A DNA stretch of 6,290 nucleotides from assembly GCA_002401055.1 (NCBI GenBank), contig NVRZ01000201.1:1-6290 (forward strand), given 5' to 3'. The notes beneath the pieces were generated by a model. It did not search any database and was not told the DNA's origin. It saw only the letters and a list, made by a program, of their open reading frames with translations. A program made the translations under genes and the position numbers. This stretch comes from Bacteroidota bacterium (GTDB taxonomy: Bacteria > Bacteroidota > Bacteroidia > NORP154). Shown piece by piece: positions 1 through 5,909 of this stretch. Position 1 is the stretch's first letter, and every line of letters begins with the position of its first letter.

Positions 1-2
1 GA

Positions 3-3000
3 TGCTCTCCACAAGGAACATGGACTGCGTTTTCAATCCTTTTGCCCGCATCTGCTAATAATAATGACAGTGTTAAAATTGGATTTAACTGGACCAATAA
101 TGATGATGGCGTGGGTACGGACCCATCAGTAGCAATAGATGACATTACATTATCCACCATTCCTCCCCTAGATACTGCAACAGGCTTGTTAACTGTATGT
201 GTTACCGATACGTCTTCATACACATTACCCTCAAATATCGGTTCCGTGTATAATTGGACGCTTCCAGGAGGAGGTGGGTCAATTATATCTGGACAAGGTA
301 CAGACAGTATCGCAATTATTTGGGGAGGAACCGCCGGTTCTTTTGTTGTGTCAGTTGATGAAGTGAACTGCAGTGGAACCATAAGCCATGAAGATATTAC
401 GGTTGTTGTTGGAAGTTGCTCAGGACCGGTTCCCATCGCATCTTTTTTAGTAAGCGACACATTAGTATGTGAAGGAACCTGCATCAGTTTCGCTGATTCC
501 AGTACAGAATTACCAACTAGCTGGGCATGGTTATTCGCAGGAGGTACCCCGAGCACTTCGTCAGATCAGAATCCAGCGAGCATATGTTACAACATACCGG
601 GAACTTATCAGGTGATGTTAACGGCAACCAATGGAAATGGATCAAATGATACCACCATGTTATCGCTTATAGTTGTAGACACAGCTGCCTCGGCAAATGC
701 TGGAGTTGATTCTACGATTTGCAATAACGGAACGTACACCATAACGGGTGCTTCCATTAGCGGTTCAGCTAGTTCACTGGTGTGGACGACATCCGGATCT
801 GGAACTTTTGATGACTCATCTTTAATTGGGGCTGTTTATACACCATCGGATCCTGACACTGCAGCGGGATGTGTGGTTCTTACACTTACGACGAATGATC
901 CAGCGGGGCCCTGCGGCAGCGCATCTGACGCGATGAACCTATGTTTCACAAGTTGTACAGTACCCGTCGCGAGTTTTGCTGCGACCAGCACACTGATTTG
1001 TCAAGGTTCTTGCATAAATTTCAATGACTCTAGCTCCAGTTCACCCACATCATGGGCCTGGTCATTTAGCGGAGCGACGCCTGATACTTCGAATGTTCAA
1101 AACCCAACGAATATATGCTATAACACCGCTGGTACATTTTCGGTTACGTTAATTGCTACCAATGGAAATGGTTCTGACGACAGCACCATGACCGCGTACA
1201 TCACCATCGATACGGTTGCAACGGTAAGCGCGGGAACAGATGACACTATATGCGCTGGAAGTGCATATACACTTTCCGGATCGATTGGTGGAAGTGCTGC
1301 ATCTTCTGAATGGACCACAACTGGCGATGGCTTATTTGATGATTCCTCACTAGTAGCTGCAACATACACTCCCGGCTCTACCGATATTTCAAGTGGTAGT
1401 ATAAATCTATTTCTAACAACCGATGACCCTGCCGGACCATGTGGTTCAGCCGTGGATAGCATACTACTTACAATCGATGCAGTAGCTAGCGTCAATGCGG
1501 GGGTGGATGATACCATCTGTGCTGGAAATACTTATCCCCTTGCTGGCTCTATCGGAGGAAGTGCTTCATCCTCAGAATGGACCACTGCGGGAGATGGGTC
1601 TTTTGATGATTCGACTTTATTGGCGGCTACGTATACTCCAGGCTCTTCAGATATTTCTGGCGGCAGCGTACTTTTGATATTGACCAGCGATGATCCTTCA
1701 GGACCTTGCATCGCGGCAATGGACAGCGTAAGCCTCGTGATAACTACATTACCAGTAATTGATTCGGTTGTTGCTGTTGATGCATCCGCCTGCGGAGTCA
1801 GTGATGGCACAATTGATATTTATGTAAGCTCTGGTACTCCACCCTACCAATACTCTATTGACGGTGGCAGTTCATTTTTTAGCAACGGTAGTTTCTCTGG
1901 TCTGTCTACAGGAAGTTATCCAATCTCGGTCATTGATACAAATGGATGCGCTGTTATAGGCGGCCCAGCGGTTATTACTGCTTCGGGCGCACCAACTGCT
2001 CCAACAACTGGAACAGACACGAGTTATTGCGTCGGCCATGCTATGGCGGATCTTACGGCAACGTCAGGCAGCGGAGGTATTATAACGTGGTATTCAGACG
2101 CCGGGCTAACAATTATTCTAGATACTGGAAGTACACTGACTCCTGATACTGCAACAGGAACAACAATTTATTACGTCACAGAAACTACTGGCTGCGAAGG
2201 CCTTGCTGCTACGGTGACAATCATAATATCGGCACTTCCAGCGGCGCCAGTAGCTGGTACTGACAGTATGTATTGCGAAGGTAATCCAATGGCAATTTTG
2301 ACCGCAATATCTGGATCTGGGGGAAGTATTACTTGGTACTCCGACACTAGCCTAAATACAGTACTGGGTACTGGAACATCATTGGCTCCAGGAACTTCTC
2401 TTGGCTCAACCATATACTATGTTACGGAGACTGTTGGATCTTGCGAGAGCGTTGCAAACACTGTTGTAATTACCATCGATACATGCCCAGCCCCAACCGC
2501 CAACTTTAGTCCAAGCAGCTTAATGATTTGTACAAATGGGTGCATCAATTTCAATGATTTAAGCAGTAGCAATACTACCAGCTGGTTGTGGTCCTTTCCG
2601 GGCGCAATACCGTTATCTGATACAACGCAAAATCCAGGCAGCATCTGCTACGCAGTTGCGGGGACCTATATAGTTACGTTAGTTGCTTCAAATTCAAATG
2701 GATCTGATACCACGACTACGTCTATTGTTGTCAGCGTTGGGCCGGTACTGATTGTTAGTAAGGACACCACTATTATGCTAGGTGAATCTGTTGATTTATC
2801 GGCTTCAGGTGCGGATACATACCTCTGGAATACGTTGGCAACTTCTAGTTCGATTGGTGTTTCTCCTCAGACAACCTCAACATATATTGTCACCGGTTTC
2901 GATTCTATGGGTTGTGCGGCCACGGACTCAATTGTGGTTAGGCTGCAATTTAACAATGTCGTTTTCATACCAACGGTATTTTCACCAGGAAGTGGCAACT

Positions 3001-3275
3001 TAGACAACACAATGCTATATGTATTCGGCTCAGGAATAGCAGCACTTGAACTGGTAATTTATGACAGGTGGGGAGAAATCGTCTTTGAAACAGCGGAGGT
3101 TACACAATCCTTAAGATTTGATGGGCAATGTTGCAGATATGGAATTGGTTGGGATGGCACACACAAGAATAGTGGGAAAGCCATTAATTCTGCTGTGTTC
3201 GCCTATATCCTGAAGGGGAGTTTTCAAGACGGAACAGAATTTAACAAACAAGGAAATATTACCCTTATTAAATGA
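3..3275 (+). CDS. Giant T9SS-secreted PKD/Ig/SprB-repeat adhesin-like protein, 5' truncated
   Basis: Probable cell-surface or secreted adhesin exported by the type IX secretion system. The frame is open from base 3, so the gene begins outside the window; the TTG at 42 lies inside a domain and is not a credible start. Residues below count from base 42. Residues 1-40 end a jelly-roll-like domain (motif VGTDPSVAIDDITL). About 41-126 is an Ig/PKD-like module (YNWTLPGGGG). PKD domains lie at about 131-215, 305-392 and 817-902, each with Cys-x2-3-Cys, SWxW and ICY signatures. AGxDxTIC modules lie at 216-304, 393-481 and 482-570. A SprB-type repeat (DGTIDIYVSSGTPPYQYSID) lies at about 571-651. Paired Ig-like modules lie at 652-733 and 734-815, and a further one at about 903-970. 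A type B T9SS C-terminal domain fills 971-1077 (VVFIPTVFSP, IYDRWGEIVFE, GWDGT, GNITLIK). The stop overlaps the PorP/SprF start. Family assignment is firm; the ligand is unknown. Confidence 0.93.
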   Translation, partial: CSPQGTWTAFSILLPASANNNDSVKIGFNWTNNDDGVGTDPSVAIDDITLSTIPPLDTATGLLTVCVTDTSSYTLPSNIGSVYNWTLPGGGGSIISGQGTDSIAIIWGGTAGSFVVSVDEVNCSGTISHEDITVVVGSCSGPVPIASFLVSDTLVCEGTCISFADSSTELPTSWAWLFAGGTPSTSSDQNPASICYNIPGTYQVMLTATNGNGSNDTTMLSLIVVDTAASANAGVDSTICNNGTYTITGASISGSASSLVWTTSGSGTFDDSSLIGAVYTPSDPDTAAGCVVLTLTTNDPAGPCGSASDAMNLCFTSCTVPVASFAATSTLICQGSCINFNDSSSSSPTSWAWSFSGATPDTSNVQNPTNICYNTAGTFSVTLIATNGNGSDDSTMTAYITIDTVATVSAGTDDTICAGSAYTLSGSIGGSAASSEWTTTGDGLFDDSSLVAATYTPGSTDISSGSINLFLTTDDPAGPCGSAVDSILLTIDAVASVNAGVDDTICAGNTYPLAGSIGGSASSSEWTTAGDGSFDDSTLLAATYTPGSSDISGGSVLLILTSDDPSGPCIAAMDSVSLVITTLPVIDSVVAVDASACGVSDGTIDIYVSSGTPPYQYSIDGGSSFFSNGSFSGLSTGSYPISVIDTNGCAVIGGPAVITASGAPTAPTTGTDTSYCVGHAMADLTATSGSGGIITWYSDAGLTIILDTGSTLTPDTATGTTIYYVTETTGCEGLAATVTIIISALPAAPVAGTDSMYCEGNPMAILTAISGSGGSITWYSDTSLNTVLGTGTSLAPGTSLGSTIYYVTETVGSCESVANTVVITIDTCPAPTANFSPSSLMICTNGCINFNDLSSSNTTSWLWSFPGAIPLSDTTQNPGSICYAVAGTYIVTLVASNSNGSDTTTTSIVVSVGPVLIVSKDTTIMLGESVDLSASGADTYLWNTLATSSSIGVSPQTTSTYIVTGFDSMGCAATDSIVVRLQFNNVVFIPTVFSPGSGNLDNTMLYVFGSGIAALELVIYDRWGEIVFETAEVTQSLRFDGQCCRYGIGWDGTHKNSGKAINSAVFAYILKGSFQDGTEFNKQGNITLIK
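432..1484 (+). repeat. Two-copy compound repeat: [PKD + AGxDxTIC module], 177-residue period
   Basis: Two adjacent units, 432-962 and 963 to about 1484, each encode a PKD domain followed by an AGxDxTIC module. The register is exact: PIASF (residue 131) aligns with PVASF (308), and AGVDSTIC (220) with AGTDDTIC (397), both 177 residues apart. Shared signatures include SWAW, QNP, ICYN, TATNGNGS/IATNGNGS and DPAGPCGSA. The DNA copies differ at many third-codon positions, so the duplication is old or has been diversified while the protein was kept. Confidence 0.9.
1218..1751 (+). repeat. Tandem 89-residue AGxDDTICAG modules (267-bp period)
   Basis: Two consecutive modules at 1218-1484 and 1485-1751 are the most similar pair in the protein. 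Both share DDTICAG, GSIGGSA, SSEWTT, GDG, FDDS, AATYTPGS and DIS in the same register. The first of the two also completes the second PKD+AGxDxTIC unit, so the second looks like an extra single-module duplication added after it. Confidence 0.92.
1995..2486 (+). repeat. Tandem Ig-like modules, 82-residue period (246 bp)
   Basis: Two modules at 1995-2240 and 2241-2486 share AP, GTD-S-YC, G-MA-LTA, SGSGG, ITWYSD, L-TG-L-P-T, TIYYVTET and a closing Cys. The GTD motif recurs at residues 657 and 739, an exact 82-residue offset. The WYSD...YYVTET pattern is common among Ig-like modules in T9SS-targeted proteins of Bacteroidota. Confidence 0.9.
2952..3272 (+). other. T9SS type B C-terminal sorting domain
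   Basis: The last 107 residues of the adhesin. VFIPTVFSP, IYDRWGEIVFE, GWDGT, VFAYIL, DGTEF and GNITLIK match the type B (gliding-motility-associated, CHU_C-like) sorting domain, which directs passage through the T9SS. Two departures are visible. The usual NGDGxND segment after FSP is replaced by GSGNLDN. An extended loop before GWDGT carries adjacent cysteines (residues 1030-1031) in DGQCCRYG. Confidence 0.92.
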
Positions 3276-4327
3276 AAATGAGAGTAGAAAGAATACTTTT
3301 TGTTTGTCTTATAACCGTGTCGACTACATTCGTACAAGCCCAGGACATGCACTTTTCTCAATATTTCCAAACACCATTATTAACCAATCCAGCTAACACC
3401 GGTGTTTTCAATGGCGATGTTAGAGCCAGCCTGAATTATCGCAATCAATGGGCCAACCTCTCCCCTTTCACTACCTACGGCCTGTCATTTGATATGGGTT
3501 TGCTTAAGAAGAAAATGAAAGATAAATATATAGGAGCAGGCCTCGCTATATTTCGTGATATCGCTGGCGACTCAAAACTAAGCACGACGGTGGTTAACTT
3601 ATCTATATCCAGCGTTATTACGGTAAACGAGCACAATGATATTTCTGCTGGAATACAAGGCGGATTTGCTCAAAAAAGTTTAGGTGGTTCTAATTTTGAA
3701 TGGGGAAGTCAATATGACGGTAGTGGCTATAATTCAAGTGTTAACTCAAATGAAAGCAGTACATATGAAGACTATACATACGGAGATTTTTCGGCAGGAA
3801 TTAAATGGGTCTATTCAAAAAACACATCAGATAATGTAGTTGCAAGTGATCGTTTCAATATAAGCCTGGGATTTTCTGTTTTGCATATAAACGCTCCCAA
3901 GCAAGAATTTGATCTTGAAAAATTGCACCGGGAGTTTGTAACAGATGGAGGTATGTATATTGGTCTTACTGGAAGTAGCTTTTCACTGATTCCTTCAATA
4001 ATTTACATGCAGCAAGGCCCTCTAAAGGAGATTAATGCGGGTTTACTCATAAGATACGCAATAAGAGAGGAAACCAAGTATACAGGATTACTAAAGGAAA
4101 CAGCCTTTTTCTTTGGAGCCTACTATCGCTTTGGTGATGCAGTTGTGCCAACTATTATGTTTGAAGTCGCAAACTATGCCATTGGATTGAGCTATGACAT
4201 AAACGTTTCAGGATTGAAGGATGCAACTAATAGTCAGGGAGGATTCGAGATATCCTTGCGATTCATTAATCCAAATCCGTTTAAGTATGGTGCCGGGGCC
4301 AAGTACAAGAGAAGAAGTTTGTACTAG
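3272..4327 (+). CDS. PorP/SprF-family T9SS outer-membrane protein
   Basis: A 351-residue outer-membrane protein of the PorP/SprF family, whose members work with T9SS substrates and help export or attach them at the surface. A signal peptide is visible: basic start (MKMRVER), hydrophobic stretch at residues 8-21 and a likely signal peptidase I cleavage after VQA (residue 23). The mature start DMHFSQYFQTPLLTNPANTG, with YRNQW shortly after, is the family hallmark. The rest alternates short beta-strand-like segments, as in a membrane barrel, and ends in GFEISLRF followed by a basic tail (KYKRRSLY). The ATG at 3272 overlaps the adhesin stop (ATGA), which suggests translational coupling and one transcript; no closely spaced Shine-Dalgarno-like site is seen. 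An in-frame ATG at 3278 is an alternative start. SprF of Flavobacterium johnsoniae lies just downstream of its cargo sprB in the same way; whether this is a true orthologue cannot be decided here. Confidence 0.95.
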   Translation: MKMRVERILFVCLITVSTTFVQAQDMHFSQYFQTPLLTNPANTGVFNGDVRASLNYRNQWANLSPFTTYGLSFDMGLLKKKMKDKYIGAGLAIFRDIAGDSKLSTTVVNLSISSVITVNEHNDISAGIQGGFAQKSLGGSNFEWGSQYDGSGYNSSVNSNESSTYEDYTYGDFSAGIKWVYSKNTSDNVVASDRFNISLGFSVLHINAPKQEFDLEKLHREFVTDGGMYIGLTGSSFSLIPSIIYMQQGPLKEINAGLLIRYAIREETKYTGLLKETAFFFGAYYRFGDAVVPTIMFEVANYAIGLSYDINVSGLKDATNSQGGFEISLRFINPNPFKYGAGAKYKRRSLY

Positions 4328-4355
4328 GTAAAATCTCTATCACTTTTTCAGAACA

Positions 4356-4384
4356 AGCAAAGTTTTTGTCCTGCAAACTTTGCT
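4356..4384. terminator. Hairpin between convergent genes, possible bidirectional terminator
   Basis: A perfect 10-bp inverted repeat, AGCAAAGTTT at 4356-4365 and AAACTTTGCT at 4375-4384, encloses a 9-base loop. It fills most of the 59-base gap between the PorP/SprF stop and the stop of the minus-strand lipoprotein, where a shared terminator is expected. Neither strand has a clear T-tract after the stem and the stem is only moderately GC-rich, so intrinsic termination is plausible but not certain. Confidence 0.6.
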
Positions 4385-4386
4385 AC

Positions 4387-5790
4387 CTAAGGGATATACT
4401 CATAAGCGCCAATATCCGGAAACCCAGCTCTTGGGTTTTCTTCAATATCATCTAATACCGTTGTAGCAACGCCGGCATCACGAGCGGGCGAATTGGATGA
4501 AATGTGGAAATTGAATTCTGAAGAAAGTATATAGATCGGGTTTTTGTTCAAAATAACGAAGGTATAGTTACTATCCGAAGCACTCTTTTTTGTTTTCAAC
4601 ATACAGTTGTCGAATTGAAAATCAAACGCAGCTATTTCGTCATCATCATATACAAGTTCGTCGTCCAATGATCCATCTATAATGCAATTGGTGAATGTTG
4701 CATTAATATCAGCTGAATAATGACCTTGAGAAGTTTCCGCAAAATTTCCAAGTTCAAGTATTGCCTCGCTGTGGTTAACAATCGAATTGCTGTAACTAGC
4801 CATCGTTACATGATTAAAATTATATACTCCTCCAAAGGCCAAATGCGCTACGTGCTGACCACAATTGTACACCAATGTATTTTCAACGGTGATAAAAGAT
4901 AAAAATCCGAATATTCCTGTATATAGCATATTGCTAATGATAGATCTTCTAATTAATACATCCGGAGCATTGGCAAAGGTGAATGTGCCAAGGTCCGAGC
5001 TGGTACTAGACCCAACTGATATTCCATAAAACGCATTCCTAATATCTGTGTGGTCAAAGAAATTATTGGTACTACCTCTTAATAGAAAAATACCCAACCA
5101 TTGCCCCGTTACATCATCGAAATACGATTCAGTTCTGTCGCCTTGAAAAACCACATGCTCACTATTACCTCCGTTCACAACCAATGTTCCATATACGTAA
5201 ATCGCTGAATTTGTGTGAGAATACACTTTAACCCCGGGCTCAATTGTTAAAGTGCACCCGGAATCCACCAATATCGAATTGTATATAACATATGGTTTAT
5301 CATTAACCCAGGTCATGTCGCAAATAATGGAGCCATTAAAAAAATGTGCATCCTGTCCCCAAACCACCAAATCGACATCCTGAATATTACCATTTGTTTC
5401 AAATACGATTGAATCCTTGACAATAAAAGGCAGAAAACCACTAGTAGGATTGATGGTCACTTCAATGAATATATAGAGGCTATCCTTCCCAGCTATTTCA
5501 ATTTCGGTAAATGTGCTTCCTGGCAATCCGTCAACATTAATTCTAAATGGAGAACCACTTCCACCTGCAACTCTAATAGAGGAGATGAGAATAGTCTCAC
5601 TGTTGCGATTGTAAACCTTTAGCTGATGCGTTGTAGAACCAATGGTGGTAAACACAGTATCGAATACGACAGTGTCCAAAGAGAATTCCAGTTTCGCCGA
5701 AGAATCTGTAATTAACTTATCTTTTTTACAGCCTGCCACCAATACTGAGGCAAGAAAAAAGCAGATGATATATTTAAGTAGTCCTGACAT
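4387..5790 (-). CDS. Lipoprotein with N-terminal beta-sandwich, beta-helix and choice-of-anchor-Q-like C-terminus
   Basis: A 467-residue envelope lipoprotein of unknown function. The signal MSGLLKYIICFFLASVLVAG ends at a lipobox with the lipidated Cys at residue 21. The following KKDK is charged and may help decide surface exposure, but it is not a clear match to a published export signal. Residues about 33-150 (LEFSLDTVVFDTVFTTIGST to VDLVVWGQDAHF) look like an Ig/ASH-type beta-sandwich shared by a family of Bacteroidota lipoproteins. Residues about 154-400 carry short valine- and asparagine-rich turns (LTIEPGVKVYSH, IYVYGTLVVNGG, VLIRRSIISN, VENTLVYN) typical of a right-handed parallel beta-helix. 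The end, NSPARDAG to DIGAYEYIP (about 433-467), matches the choice-of-anchor-Q motif seen on many beta-helix proteins. No catalytic residues are recognisable; polysaccharide binding or cleavage is possible but unsupported. It has its own promoter, divergent from rpsF. Confidence 0.9.
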   Translation of the reverse strand: MSGLLKYIICFFLASVLVAGCKKDKLITDSSAKLEFSLDTVVFDTVFTTIGSTTHQLKVYNRNSETILISSIRVAGGSGSPFRINVDGLPGSTFTEIEIAGKDSLYIFIEVTINPTSGFLPFIVKDSIVFETNGNIQDVDLVVWGQDAHFFNGSIICDMTWVNDKPYVIYNSILVDSGCTLTIEPGVKVYSHTNSAIYVYGTLVVNGGNSEHVVFQGDRTESYFDDVTGQWLGIFLLRGSTNNFFDHTDIRNAFYGISVGSSTSSDLGTFTFANAPDVLIRRSIISNMLYTGIFGFLSFITVENTLVYNCGQHVAHLAFGGVYNFNHVTMASYSNSIVNHSEAILELGNFAETSQGHYSADINATFTNCIIDGSLDDELVYDDDEIAAFDFQFDNCMLKTKKSASDSNYTFVILNKNPIYILSSEFNFHISSNSPARDAGVATTVLDDIEENPRAGFPDIGAYEYIP

Positions 5791-5820
5791 GTGTGATGCC
5801 CGCTTTTAACGCAGGAAAAT

Positions 5821-5828
5821 CAAATATA
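5821..5828 (-). promoter_or_regulatory. Promoter -7 box for the lipoprotein gene
   Basis: On the minus strand this reads TATATTTG, a full match to the Bacteroidota sigma-ABfA -7 consensus TAnnTTTG. It lies about 30 bases upstream of the lipoprotein ATG, giving an estimated leader of about 25 bases. No convincing TTG -33 element is seen at the expected distance; that region is simply A+T-rich. Confidence 0.6.
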
Positions 5829-5857
5829 TTTAGTTTACTTAATTAAAAATTGTTTCG

Positions 5858-5865
5858 TACATTTG
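5858..5865 (+). promoter_or_regulatory. Promoter -7 box for rpsF
   Basis: TACATTTG matches the Bacteroidota -7 consensus TAnnTTTG exactly and is followed by CACCCC, a context often seen at strong promoters of this phylum. Transcription would start near 5871-5873, leaving a leader of about 37 bases. Upstream, TTTAG near 5829-5833 is only a weak -33 candidate. Confidence 0.72.
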
Positions 5866-5872
5866 CACCCCT

Positions 5873-5896
5873 AAAATTAAGCATCAGAAAATTAAG
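5873..5896 (+). repeat. Short direct repeat in the rpsF leader
   Basis: AAAATTAAG occurs at 5873-5881 and again at 5888-5896, 15 bases apart, inside the predicted untranslated leader. It is A+T-rich and short, so it may be chance. Confidence 0.5.
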
Positions 5897-5899
5897 AAT

Positions 5900-5903
5900 A
5901 GGA
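5900..5903 (+). promoter_or_regulatory. Possible ribosome binding site deciding the rpsF start
   Basis: AGGA lies 6 bases before the ATG at 5910 but only 3 before the ATG at 5907. This spacing favours 5910. Many Bacteroidota genes lack a Shine-Dalgarno site, so the weight is modest. Confidence 0.45.
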
Positions 5904-5909
5904 TAGATG

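Noticed and set aside
42..44. TTG at 42 as the start of the adhesin
   Set aside because: The frame stays open to base 3, the residues upstream continue the same domain, and no signal peptide follows the TTG although the protein must be exported.
1118..1810. Two long minus-strand open frames (1118-1516 and 1532-1810) opposite the adhesin
   Set aside because: They lie antisense to the repeated AGxDxTIC modules, and their resemblance to each other simply mirrors that repeat. No signal, motif or promoter supports them.
432..2747. CRISPR-like or DNA-level satellite repeats in the adhesin
   Set aside because: The repeats are protein modules with diverged DNA and periods of 246, 267 and 531 bases; there are no short identical repeats with unique spacers.
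1495..3003. Several short plus- and minus-strand frames within the adhesin
   Set aside because: All are out-of-frame shadows of a continuous, domain-rich coding frame and their translations resemble no protein I know.
4720..4902. A 60-codon plus-strand frame
   Set aside because: Antisense to the beta-helix part of the lipoprotein gene, with no start context or recognisable product.
5799..5815. Small hairpin (CCCGC / GCAGG) in the leader of the lipoprotein gene
   Set aside because: Only five pairs with one G-U on the transcribed strand; too weak to claim as a regulatory structure.
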